A DNA stretch of 22,060 nt from Deltaproteobacteria bacterium (GTDB lineage Bacteria > Desulfobacterota > Desulfobacteria > Desulfobacterales > C00003060). The stretch spans positions 1 to 22,060 of the forward strand of contig JAFDGP010000008.1 of the NCBI GenBank assembly GCA_019309245.1. The letters are read 5' to 3'. Within the stretch, counting starts at the first letter, position 1, and each line of letters begins with the position of its first letter. The translations under genes were made by a program, and so were the position numbers. Under the pieces are notes generated by a model. It searched no databases. It saw only the letters and a list, made by a program, of their open reading frames with translations, and had not been told where the DNA came from. Shown here piece after piece: positions 8,424 through 15,176 of this stretch.

Positions 8424-8999
8424 CTACGATGTTGCCGGTTTGCCCTGAACGGGCTGGTTGATCACGTGACACGTTATAATGAATTGCTTGAAATTTTTCC
8501 CTTTTTTGGCGGAAACCTGTTTTGATGAGACCAGGTCCACCTGCTCAAAGAGCGGCGAAGACTCCAGGCTTGTCATGAAATCAGCGATGATTTTGTTGTC
8601 TGCGGCCATGCCTGTAAGTTTCAGCGTGCCCTGCTTTTCCGACAAGGCGGTCAGCCACATTTTCTGCGGCACCACAAACCCCGTCAGGGCGTCCATAAAG
8701 CGCACGGGCCCGCTGCGGTTTGCCTCAAGCTGCACGATGATGTCCATCTTTTCTTCAAGTTTTCGCAACTCTTTTTTCATCTTCTTGACGCGTTCTCCGA
8801 TGGCTTCGTATTTTGTCAGTTCCGCCTGCGCAGCCGAAATGTCTTCATCCAGGGCGGATATCTGGTGATTCATGGACAGGGTTACATAAGCCATCACACA
8901 CAGGCCGAACACTGTGCACAGAAAGAAAATCGACACCTGACGCCGGATATTTTCTTTTTTTCGCGCCGCGCGGACCGGCAAAAGATTGATTTTGATCAT
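8424..8999 (-). CDS. pilN: Type IV pilus assembly protein PilN
   Basis: The protein is 191 aa. It begins with MIKINLLPVR, the conserved cytoplasmic INLLP motif that docks PilN on PilM. A transmembrane helix follows (about 22-44), then a coiled coil (about 48-92) and a fimbrial-assembly C-terminal domain (DALTGFVVPQKMWLTALSE and on). The ATG overlaps the pilM stop by four bases (ATGA), so the two proteins are probably translationally coupled. PilN pairs with PilO to form the inner-membrane alignment complex. Length and gene order match the family and nothing is missing. Confidence 0.96.
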   Translation of the reverse strand: MIKINLLPVRAARKKENIRRQVSIFFLCTVFGLCVMAYVTLSMNHQISALDEDISAAQAELTKYEAIGERVKKMKKELRKLEEKMDIIVQLEANRSGPVRFMDALTGFVVPQKMWLTALSEKQGTLKLTGMAADNKIIADFMTSLESSPLFEQVDLVSSKQVSAKKGKNFKQFIITCHVINQPVQGKPATS

Positions 9000-10051
9000 T
9001 TGTCGTCCACTTTCCTTAAGGCAAGCCCGATGCAGATCGATGCCTGCGGGGCAACACGCTTCAAATAGTCCTTGTCGTGTTCCTTGTCGTCGATTTCCAG
9101 TACCCTGAACGGGTCAAACATTTCTACCCGAGCCGAGGTTTCGGTGGCCAGTTGTTCAAGAAAGCCGGATGTCTGAGAGGCCCCTCCGCTTAGTAGAATG
9201 CGTTCAATGGATTCGTCGGGATACGTGGAATAATAAAAGTCCATGACCCTGCGGATTTCACTGCACCAGTTCGATACATAAGAGGTGACAATGTCATGAA
9301 GCTGCTGCGGCGACACCTTGTCTGAGGCTTGGCCGAGTTTCGTTTTTTCCGCCTCCTCAAAGGGCAGGCCGAACTGATTGGCGATTTCTCGGGTGATTTC
9401 TTCCCCGCCGATAGCCACATCGCGCGTAAAAGCGGAGACATTGTCTTTAACGATATTCACGTTGAGTTTGTTGGCACCGATGTCCACCAAGGCGATGCTC
9501 TTTTCTTCTTGGAGATAGCTGTCTTCAAACACACTTTCCATGACAAAGACGTCAACGTCCACCACACAAGGATTCAGGTCAGCCATCTCAATAACGTCGA
9601 TGTATTCGTTGATGACATCAGCCTTGGCGGCCACGAGCATCACATTCATCTGGCTGGGGTTGGCCTCATGGTCTCCGAGGATGTGAAAGTCGATATTGAC
9701 GTCCTCGACGTCAAAAGGAATATATTGTTCCGCTTCATACTGAATGTTTTCATGAAGCTCTTCTTCGCTCATCTTGTTGACCACGATTTTTTTGATGATG
9801 ACCGAATAGCCGGCAATGGACGTCGCCACATTTTGTTCCCTGGCATTGACACTGGACACCAGCCCGCGAATCGCATCCGCCACCACCTCCGGCTCCTTGA
9901 TCCGGCCTTCCACAATGGCGTTTTGGGGCAGGTCCGCCATGCCAAAGCGCTTCAGGCTCCGCTGCCCCTTTTTTTCTATAATTTCAGCGAGCTTGAGCGT
10001 CCTGGAACCGATGTCCAAACCCATCAAATTGCCTTTTTTCCCAAACAACAT
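8996..10051 (-). CDS. pilM: Type IV pilus assembly ATPase-fold protein PilM
   Basis: The protein is 351 aa and actin-like. Visible elements are the phosphate-1 loop MGLDIGSRTLKL near residue 10, the phosphate-2 segment ALVDIGANKLNV in the middle, and the adenosine motif LSGGASQTSGF toward the C-terminus. PilM sits on the cytoplasmic face and binds ATP and the N-terminal tail of PilN, coupling the cytoplasmic motors to the envelope frame. GAGG lies 7 nt before the ATG. The stop of the small HTH gene is only 9 nt upstream, so both are likely on one transcript. Length is normal for the family. Confidence 0.96.
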   Translation of the reverse strand: MLFGKKGNLMGLDIGSRTLKLAEIIEKKGQRSLKRFGMADLPQNAIVEGRIKEPEVVADAIRGLVSSVNAREQNVATSIAGYSVIIKKIVVNKMSEEELHENIQYEAEQYIPFDVEDVNIDFHILGDHEANPSQMNVMLVAAKADVINEYIDVIEMADLNPCVVDVDVFVMESVFEDSYLQEEKSIALVDIGANKLNVNIVKDNVSAFTRDVAIGGEEITREIANQFGLPFEEAEKTKLGQASDKVSPQQLHDIVTSYVSNWCSEIRRVMDFYYSTYPDESIERILLSGGASQTSGFLEQLATETSARVEMFDPFRVLEIDDKEHDKDYLKRVAPQASICIGLALRKVDDK

Positions 10052-10060
10052 GACATGCCT

Positions 10061-10258
10061 CTAGTCCGAAAACACCTTGTGTTTTTCGGATGGTTGATAG
10101 CCTAGGGCCAACAGGATCTTGCGTTTTGTCTCGAGCCGGCAATCTTTGCCTTTTTCGATCCGATCAATAGTAAGAGGAGACACTCGGGCCTTTCTTGCTA
10201 GCTCCGCCTTGCTCATCAACATGGATTCACGGATTTGTTTCAACGAGTTCTTGCCCAT
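10061..10258 (-). CDS. Small XRE/Cro-type helix-turn-helix protein preceding pilM
   Basis: The protein is 65 aa and is nearly all one HTH_3/XRE fold. The helix-turn-helix is readable as SKAELARKARVSPLTIDRIEKG (about residues 16-37), followed by TKRKILLALGY, the typical closing helix. A possible ribosome binding site AAAGGT lies 8 nt before the ATG. It is the first gene of the minus-strand run and ends 9 nt before pilM. It is therefore likely to be co-transcribed with pilMNOPQ and may regulate that operon or itself. No sensor or oligomerisation domain is visible beyond the HTH. The target is inferred only from position and from a nearby inverted repeat at 10322-10345. Confidence 0.88.
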   Translation of the reverse strand: MGKNSLKQIRESMLMSKAELARKARVSPLTIDRIEKGKDCRLETKRKILLALGYQPSEKHKVFSD

Positions 10259-10321
10259 CGAGATTTACCTTTGTCGCAGTATCCCTGTTCGGTGTATGGT
10301 TTCAACTATTAAAAACCGACC

Positions 10322-10345
10322 ACGTGCTTGGCTACTACAGCACGT
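10322..10345. repeat. 7-bp inverted repeat in the pil operon leader
   Basis: ACGTGCT (10322-10328) and AGCACGT (10339-10345) are perfect inverted copies separated by 10 bases. The repeat lies 64 bp before the HTH start codon and just downstream of the start site expected from the sigma-54-like element at 10361-10376. It could be an operator for the adjacent HTH protein or a leader hairpin. The assignment is inference. Confidence 0.4.
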
Positions 10346-10360
10346 TACTGCGCGCAAAGA

Positions 10361-10376
10361 TGCATGATCCGGGCCA
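10361..10376 (-). promoter_or_regulatory. Candidate sigma-54 (-24/-12) promoter for the HTH-pil operon
   Basis: On the minus strand the sequence reads TTGGCCCG-GATC-ATGCA against the consensus YTGGCACG-N4-TTGCW. It has one mismatch in each half and the required GG-N10-GC spacing. Transcription would start near 10350, giving a leader of about 90 nt before the HTH gene. Type IV pilus genes in related bacteria are often under RpoN, which makes the match credible. No activator site was identified. Confidence 0.45.
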
Positions 10377-10795
10377 AGGTGTCAAGCAGATTACACTAAA
10401 TTATACATAATTATTATTAACAACGCGGCTTACAGCTCGAAATCGCCAACTCCGGCACGGCTCCCGGGGGCTGTAGCCGGACACGATCACATGTCAGATG
10501 GCCGACGTGACGTTTTGCCTCGTTTTCAATACCCATCGTCTTTGTCGCCCGATTTCTTAAACGCGAGGCCGGCCAGGGATTCTGGTCCGAGGTCCGTCCG
10601 GCAAAACGGTCCGTCGATATTTCAAATTGGAAACCGGGCAGCTACAATTTCGTATCATGTTTGTATCACGGAGGCGGTATCGGGTTGCGGCGTCACTGCT
10701 GCGGTGTTACTGCCGGAGCAGGTCATGCCGGACGTCTGTTTACCCTGATTTGTATCATTAAGGTCTGCCCTGAGGCGTACCCGGGCGCGGTCGCA
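10377..10795. other. Intergenic region between the pil promoter and the ETF:QO gene end
   Basis: This stretch of about 420 bp holds no gene that I accept. An AT-rich patch lies at 10390-10422. The remainder is mixed-composition sequence with no strong hairpin, no T-run terminator for the ETF:QO gene and no recognisable riboswitch. An 85-codon plus-strand reading frame at 10491-10748 has no family resemblance and no ribosome binding site. Confidence 0.4.
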
Positions 10796-12472
10796 CTACA
10801 TGACCGTGTATCCCGGGCCGTCGCCCCCTTCCGGGCAGGTCCAGGTAATATTTTCGTATGGGTCCTTGATTTCGCATGTCTTGCAGTGAAGGCAGTTTGA
10901 AAAGTTCACCTTGAGCCGCCGTTTTCGGGTCTTTTCGTCCAGATCCATTTCATAGACGCCTCCCGGACAAAACCGTGTACAGGGAGCGCCATAGGTAGAA
11001 TAACACCGGTCGACGCATAGATCCGGGTCATGGACCACCAGGTGACACGGTTGATCTTCACGGTGCTGGGTCTTGGAGAGATAAACCCCGGTCAATTTGT
11101 CCACAAAAAGCTTTCCGTCATAGTTTTGCCGTTCATCGGGCCGCCCGCTGTCGGAATCCATGCCGGCGCGAAGAGGAGAAAGGGTCTTTGAATCTTCCTT
11201 GATTGACATTTTGTCGATCAGACCCCTTCCGCCTGTCAGGACCTGCAGGGCCAGATGAATCGCTTTGGCCGGCATCTTTTTCGATACAGCCTGCGCGAAG
11301 TTTCTCCCGGCATAGATTTCTTGTTTGATCCAGCTGTTTTCAAACAAGGTTTCATACAAGTCCAGGGCGTCCCGCGTGAATCGTCCTAGGGAAAATGCCT
11401 GGATCATTGTCTCGGCCGCCAGCATCCCAGACTTCATGGCGGTATGAATCCCCTTGAGGGCGGGGCCATTCTGCATGGATGCCGCTGAACCCACCACAAG
11501 CGCACCATCGACCGCGAGCTTGGGGATGGTGTAATAGCCGCCGTTTTCCAGGGTTCTTGCGCCCTGTTCTATCACCTGCCCACCTTCGATCATCTCCATG
11601 ACCAATGGGTGTCGCTTAAATCTGATGAATTGTTCATACAGGTCCATCATCGGATCTGTGTATCCCAGGCTGACCACAAGGCCCAGCGATATCCGATTTT
11701 CAGCCATTTGGTAAATGAATCCGCCACCATGGGTCGAAACTCCCAGGGGATATCCCAGGGTATGGACATCGTTAAACGGGCTGTTGGAAAAAAAGTTGTC
11801 TTTCGGCAACTGGATGACTTCCTTGATACCGGTCTCAAAGGTTTGAGGGAGTCGTCCATCAAAGAGCCCCAGTCGCTTGTTCATCTCTCGCACAAGAGAT
11901 CCCTTCGCCCCTTCACCCAAAACGGTTACTTTTGCAAGGATATCAATGCCTGGCTCAAAATTGGATTTCGGCTGTCCGTCCTTGTCGCGCCCTTTGTCAC
12001 CCGTACGGACCCCGGTAACCGTCGTAGCGTCTTCGGCGTAAAGGACCTCCGCCCCGGAGAATCCCGGAAAGATATTGACCCCCATCTCTTCAGCAATGCC
12101 TGCGAGCCAGTGTACCAGTTTTGAAAGGCTAATGACATGAAAGCCTTCGTTTTTCATGACCCTGGGCACAATGGGTAGCCGGTGTTGAGAACGTTGAGTC
12201 AGGATGTAAAACGCGTCGCCTCTCACCGTGGCCTCCACGGGGCAACCGGCGCTCAGGTAGTCCGGCATGAGTTCCTTGAGCGCGATGGGATTCATCACCG
12301 CCCCGCTTAAGGCATGGGAGCCGATGTCCGCTCCCTTTTCAATGAGTGCCACATCGAGGTCGAGCCCTTTTTTTTGGGCGAGTTGCATCAGGTGGATGGC
12401 GCCGGCGAGGTTGGCCGGCCCCGCCCCTACAAACAACACGTCAAATTCAATATGTTCTCTGGCGCTGGTCAT
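10796..12472 (-). CDS. Electron transfer flavoprotein:quinone oxidoreductase (ETF-QO)
   Basis: The protein is 558 aa, the usual length for the family. It oxidises reduced ETF and passes the electrons through FAD and a [4Fe-4S] cluster to membrane quinone. The FAD dinucleotide-binding motif VGAGPANLAGAIHL is at residues 15-28, and the FAD domain continues through VTVLGEGAKG, the dehydrogenase-type RLPQTFETGIKEV and VVGSAASMQNGPALKGIHTAM. The C-terminal ferredoxin-like domain carries four cluster cysteines (about C502 in FCPGGVYE, then C527, C530 and C533 in CLHCKTC), followed by EIKDPYENITW and PEGGDGPGY. The family attaches as a monotopic protein to the inner membrane. ATG 12472 is the only ATG before an in-frame TGA four codons upstream, and no clear ribosome binding site is visible. 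No etfA or etfB lies in this window. Confidence 0.96.
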   Translation of the reverse strand: MTSAREHIEFDVLFVGAGPANLAGAIHLMQLAQKKGLDLDVALIEKGADIGSHALSGAVMNPIALKELMPDYLSAGCPVEATVRGDAFYILTQRSQHRLPIVPRVMKNEGFHVISLSKLVHWLAGIAEEMGVNIFPGFSGAEVLYAEDATTVTGVRTGDKGRDKDGQPKSNFEPGIDILAKVTVLGEGAKGSLVREMNKRLGLFDGRLPQTFETGIKEVIQLPKDNFFSNSPFNDVHTLGYPLGVSTHGGGFIYQMAENRISLGLVVSLGYTDPMMDLYEQFIRFKRHPLVMEMIEGGQVIEQGARTLENGGYYTIPKLAVDGALVVGSAASMQNGPALKGIHTAMKSGMLAAETMIQAFSLGRFTRDALDLYETLFENSWIKQEIYAGRNFAQAVSKKMPAKAIHLALQVLTGGRGLIDKMSIKEDSKTLSPLRAGMDSDSGRPDERQNYDGKLFVDKLTGVYLSKTQHREDQPCHLVVHDPDLCVDRCYSTYGAPCTRFCPGGVYEMDLDEKTRKRRLKVNFSNCLHCKTCEIKDPYENITWTCPEGGDGPGYTVM

Positions 12473-12681
12473 GGGTTTTGATCAAAGTCTCGCAAGGCCG
12501 CTGTTTGCAGAGCGTGAAGGACGACGACCGGCTTTCACGGCATCACGGTTTTTAGATCTAAAGATGCTTGTTGCCACAACTGCAATTGACTTACGACCAT
12601 TTGGTGCATACCACACAAAACCAAAAGTGCAAAGCCCAAAGCCAAAAGACGTCTTGGCTGGCCGGTGTTTGGAAAAACAAT

Positions 12682-12710
12682 TTGACAATGCTATTCCATG
12701 GGTATAAATT
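12682..12710 (+). promoter_or_regulatory. Sigma-70-type promoter for the tRNA-Gly/rimP operon
   Basis: A perfect -35 box TTGACA at 12682-12687 is followed, 17 bp later, by TAAATT (12705-12710). The overlapping TATAAA at 12703-12708 has 15-bp spacing. The predicted start is near 12717, about 11 nt before the mature tRNA 5' end, as is usual for tRNA promoters. Confidence 0.7.
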
Positions 12711-12727
12711 ATCAAACAGTGACGGAA

Positions 12728-12803
12728 GCGGGCATAGCTCAGCTGGTAGAGTACAAGCTTCCCAAGCTTGGTGTCGCGGGTTCGAGCCCCGTTGCCCGCT
12801 CCA
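12728..12803 (+). tRNA. tRNA-Gly, anticodon CCC, CCA encoded
   Basis: The 76 nt fold as a full cloverleaf. The acceptor stem GCGGGCA/TGCCCGC is perfect. The D arm is GCTC-AGCTGGTA-GAGT. The anticodon stem CAAGC/GCTTG encloses the loop TTCCCAA, giving anticodon CCC. The T arm GCGGG-TTCGAGC-CCCGT has one G-U pair. The discriminator is T and CCA is encoded at 12801-12803. Anticodon CCC reads the glycine codon GGG. The gene opens the rimP-nusA transcription unit, the place held by metY in E. coli. Confidence 0.97.
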
Positions 12804-12928
12804 TTTTTTAGGCTGGAAAGAGTGCCCTTTCCCTTTTCGAGGCGATGTGTTTTCCGGTCAGGCAGCCGGCATTTGCTTCGATAAGCGGACTACGTGATAA
12901 CTTGTGCCTGCGGCGTTCTGTGTGAACA

Positions 12929-12946
12929 CTCAATAGCGATATTGAG
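12929..12946 (+). promoter_or_regulatory. Leader stem-loop with GCGA tetraloop
   Basis: CTCAATA (12929-12935) and TATTGAG (12940-12946) form a perfect 7-bp stem closed by GCGA, a GNRA tetraloop. It lies between the tRNA and rimP, 18 nt before an intrinsic terminator, so it may belong to a structured leader of the nusA operon. The role is inferred. Confidence 0.4.
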
Positions 12947-12964
12947 ACGAATCTGTGGTGCGGG

Positions 12965-12989
12965 AAACGGGCAAGCAGCCCGTTTTTTT
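12965..12989 (+). terminator. Intrinsic terminator between tRNA-Gly and rimP
   Basis: AAACGGGC (12965-12972) pairs perfectly with GCCCGTTT (12978-12985) around the loop AAGCA, and the run continues as seven T residues. This is a clear rho-independent terminator or attenuator. It lies about 160 nt after the tRNA and 40 nt before the rimP start, so read-through of it would set expression of rimP-nusA and the genes behind. Confidence 0.85.
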
Positions 12990-13028
12990 GTTTTTTGCGG
13001 TCGGGACAGGCCATCCAGGGGGCGGGAT

Positions 13029-13493
13029 TTGCCGGACAGGGCGGAACAGTTCAGAATGGACGTTGAACGCTTGGCCTCGCCGCTTTTAGAGGCGGAAGGC
13101 CTTGTACTGATTGATGTGGAATACCGGCGAGAACGCAATGGATGGACCTTACGACTTATTATTGACAAGCAAGATGGGGGAGTTACCTTAAAAGATTGCG
13201 CTGCGGTGAGCACGCATTTGGGGGACCTGCTGGACGCGAGGTCGGAAGGGTTGGGTCCTTATCATTTGGAAGTTTCATCTCCCGGTCTTGACCGTCCACT
13301 CACGAAGTTGAGCCATTTTGTGCATTTTGCCGGTCGGTCGGTGGTGGTTACCACCGGGTCTGGTGTGGATGGCAAGATGACCTATCACGGGGTTCTCCAG
13401 GGGGTCTCCGATGATCTGGTGCGGTTGGATACGGGGCAGGGGACCATTGGCCTAGCCTACAACGACATTGTCAAGGCACGATTAAACGGCTGA
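13029..13493 (+). CDS. rimP: Ribosome maturation factor RimP
   Basis: The protein is about 154 aa. RimP acts in 30S subunit maturation. The N-terminal alpha/beta domain shows GLVLIDVEYRRERNGWTLRL, then IDKQDGGVTLKDCAAVS, and the family signature LEVSSPGLDRPL lies near residue 85. The C-terminal SH3-like domain follows with GVLQGVSDDLVRLD. I place the start at TTG 13029: the AGGGGGCGG ribosome binding site is about 8 nt upstream, and the distance to the conserved GLVLIDVEY then matches other RimP proteins. ATG 13056 is an alternative that would shorten the first helix by nine residues. nusA starts 34 nt downstream. Confidence 0.93.
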   Translation: MPDRAEQFRMDVERLASPLLEAEGLVLIDVEYRRERNGWTLRLIIDKQDGGVTLKDCAAVSTHLGDLLDARSEGLGPYHLEVSSPGLDRPLTKLSHFVHFAGRSVVVTTGSGVDGKMTYHGVLQGVSDDLVRLDTGQGTIGLAYNDIVKARLNG

Positions 13494-13527
13494 TCGTGTG
13501 TAACAACGTGATGACAAGGTGTGAAAG

Positions 13528-15009
13528 ATGATCGAAACCGATATCAAAAGGGTTATTGATCAGGTCAGTCGAGACAGAGGAATTGACCGCGAAATCCTGA
13601 TCAAGACAATGGAAGAGGCGCTCAAGTCTGCAGCCAGGAAAAAATTTGGTGTCAAGGTTGATATCGAAGTCCATTATAATGAGGAACTTGGCGAACTTGA
13701 GGTTTTCCAGTTCAAAGATGTGGTCAAGGAGGTCACGGAGCCTGACTTGCAGATTAGCCTTGAAGAAGGCCGCAAACTGGATCCGGGGTGTGAGGAAGGA
13801 GACAGCCTGGGGTCCAAGATGGATGCGAGGACGTTCGGCAGGATTGCTGCCCAGTCGGCCAAGCAGGTCATCATTCAAAAAATGAAGGATGCCGAGCGGG
13901 ATGTAGTCTATGAGGGCTTCATTGATCGCAAGGGGCAGATTATCAACGGGATTGTCCAAAGGATGCACCGGGGCGAAATGATCGTCAATCTCGGACGCAC
14001 GGAAGGGGTGCTGCCGCCGCAGGAACAGGTTCCCCGAGAGAGCTATCGCCGGGGGGAACGGATACGGGCCTATGTGGTGGACGTGCTTAGAGAAACCCGG
14101 GGGCCCCAGATCATTCTGTCTCGAACGCATCCGCAGTTTCTCATTAATTTGTTTAAGACCGAGGTGCCTGAAATCGCGGAAGGTATTGTAGAGATCAAGG
14201 CTGCGGCGCGGGAGCCCGGCAGTCGTGCAAAGATCGCTGTCTTTTCAAACGCCTCCGACATTGACCCCGTAGGGGCCTGTGTCGGGATGAAGGGCAGTCG
14301 GGTTCAGAGTGTGGTCCAGGAACTGAGAGGGGAAAAGATCGATATCATTCCATGGCACGCCGATCCGGCGAAGTTCGTGTGCAATGCGCTGGCGCCTGCT
14401 GAAATTTCCCGGGTGGTCATGGATGAAATAACCCAGTCTATGGAAGTCATTGTCCCGGATGAACATCTGTCTGTGGCCATTGGTAAGCGCGGCCAAAACG
14501 TCCGGCTGGCGTCAAAACTGACAGGCTGGAGCATTGATGTTAAGAGCGAGAGCCAGTACAGCCATGCCATGGAGACCGGGTATCGGTCATTGCTGGAATT
14601 GCCTGGAATGGGAGAAAGTACGGCCGAGCTTTTTCGAGAGTATGGCCTGTATTCTGTCGAAGAGCTGGCCAAAGCAACAGTTGATGACCTGATTCAGATC
14701 AAGGGGATCGGAGACACAAAGGCTCATGCCCTCCTTGAGGCAGCGCGTGAAGCTGTGGAGCGCATGAAACAAGAACAAGAGGCCATGAAACAAGAACAAG
14801 AGACGTTCGGACCGGCTGAAAACCTGGAGGGTGTGGAAACACAGGCCCCGGTGAGGGCGCCAGAAGCCGTGGCAGAAGAGTCGGAGGCCGTCATTGAAGA
14901 GCCCGAGGCCGCCGCGGAAGACCCCCCGGAAGCAATTGAAGGATCGGAAACCGTCACAGAAGATCCGAATGAGCCAAACCAAACGTCGGGGCTTGAGGGC
15001 CATGACTGA
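13528..15009 (+). CDS. nusA: Transcription elongation/termination factor NusA
   Basis: The protein is 493 aa. It binds RNA polymerase near the exit channel and modulates pausing, termination and antitermination. The N-terminal RNAP-binding domain is at about 1-125. The S1 domain (about 134-200) begins GQIINGIVQRM. KH1 carries GMKGSR near residue 253, and KH2 carries GKRGQN near residue 319. A C-terminal helix-hairpin-helix module (LLELPGMGESTAELF ... LIQIKGIGDTKAHALL, about 352-410) resembles the NusA acidic-repeat domain. The tail is very acidic (Glu/Ala/Pro) and contains a duplicated MKQEQE segment. AAGGTG lies 6-7 nt before ATG 13528. It follows rimP in the canonical order. Confidence 0.97.
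   Translation: MIETDIKRVIDQVSRDRGIDREILIKTMEEALKSAARKKFGVKVDIEVHYNEELGELEVFQFKDVVKEVTEPDLQISLEEGRKLDPGCEEGDSLGSKMDARTFGRIAAQSAKQVIIQKMKDAERDVVYEGFIDRKGQIINGIVQRMHRGEMIVNLGRTEGVLPPQEQVPRESYRRGERIRAYVVDVLRETRGPQIILSRTHPQFLINLFKTEVPEIAEGIVEIKAAAREPGSRAKIAVFSNASDIDPVGACVGMKGSRVQSVVQELRGEKIDIIPWHADPAKFVCNALAPAEISRVVMDEITQSMEVIVPDEHLSVAIGKRGQNVRLASKLTGWSIDVKSESQYSHAMETGYRSLLELPGMGESTAELFREYGLYSVEELAKATVDDLIQIKGIGDTKAHALLEAAREAVERMKQEQEAMKQEQETFGPAENLEGVETQAPVRAPEAVAEESEAVIEEPEAAAEDPPEAIEGSETVTEDPNEPNQTSGLEGHD
14764..14802 (+). repeat. 18-bp tandem direct repeat inside nusA
   Basis: ATGAAACAAGAACAAGAG occurs at 14764-14781 and again, identically, at 14785-14802, with GCC between them. It encodes a repeated MKQEQE in the linker between the HhH domain and the acidic tail. 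The 21-bp period keeps the frame, so copy number could vary without breaking the gene. Confidence 0.85.
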
Positions 15010-15105
15010 TTACTGAAATTTGTTGATAATGTTTAAAGAAGCCATCGGCTGCGTGTGGGATTCGATGGCGTCGCAATGTGCGGCAAGTGCAGTGCGAAGC
15101 CGTTT

Positions 15106-15176
15106 GAATCCGTGCGCAATCCACCGGCTCTGCCGATGAGAATAAAAAATGTTACGCCGTAGGCTTGGGGGTGTGA
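15106..15176 (+). repeat. Degenerate copy of the palindromic repeat family before infB
   Basis: GAATCCGTGC at 15106-15115 and the hairpin CACCGGC-TCT-GCCGATG (15122-15138, one mismatch in the stem) match the same order of elements at 18553-18590 in the rbfA-truB gap. The similarity seems to continue, more weakly, through the A-rich centre and the GTGTGA just before the infB ATG. The right terminal repeat is absent, so this looks like an old or truncated copy. It includes the GGGGGTG that probably serves as the infB ribosome binding site. Confidence 0.6.

Noticed and set aside
10278..10305. Sigma-70-like TTGAAA-16 bp-GATACT on the minus strand before the HTH gene.
   Set aside because: It would start transcription at or next to the ribosome binding site, leaving almost no leader. 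The sigma-54-like site further upstream fits better.
10491..10748. 85-codon plus-strand reading frame in the intergenic region.
   Set aside because: No recognisable domain, no ribosome binding site and a composition like non-coding sequence.
12482..12715. 77-codon minus-strand reading frame upstream of the ETF:QO gene.
   Set aside because: Part of it is low-complexity CTTTGGG-type sequence, it overlaps the tRNA promoter, and no family or ribosome binding site is evident.
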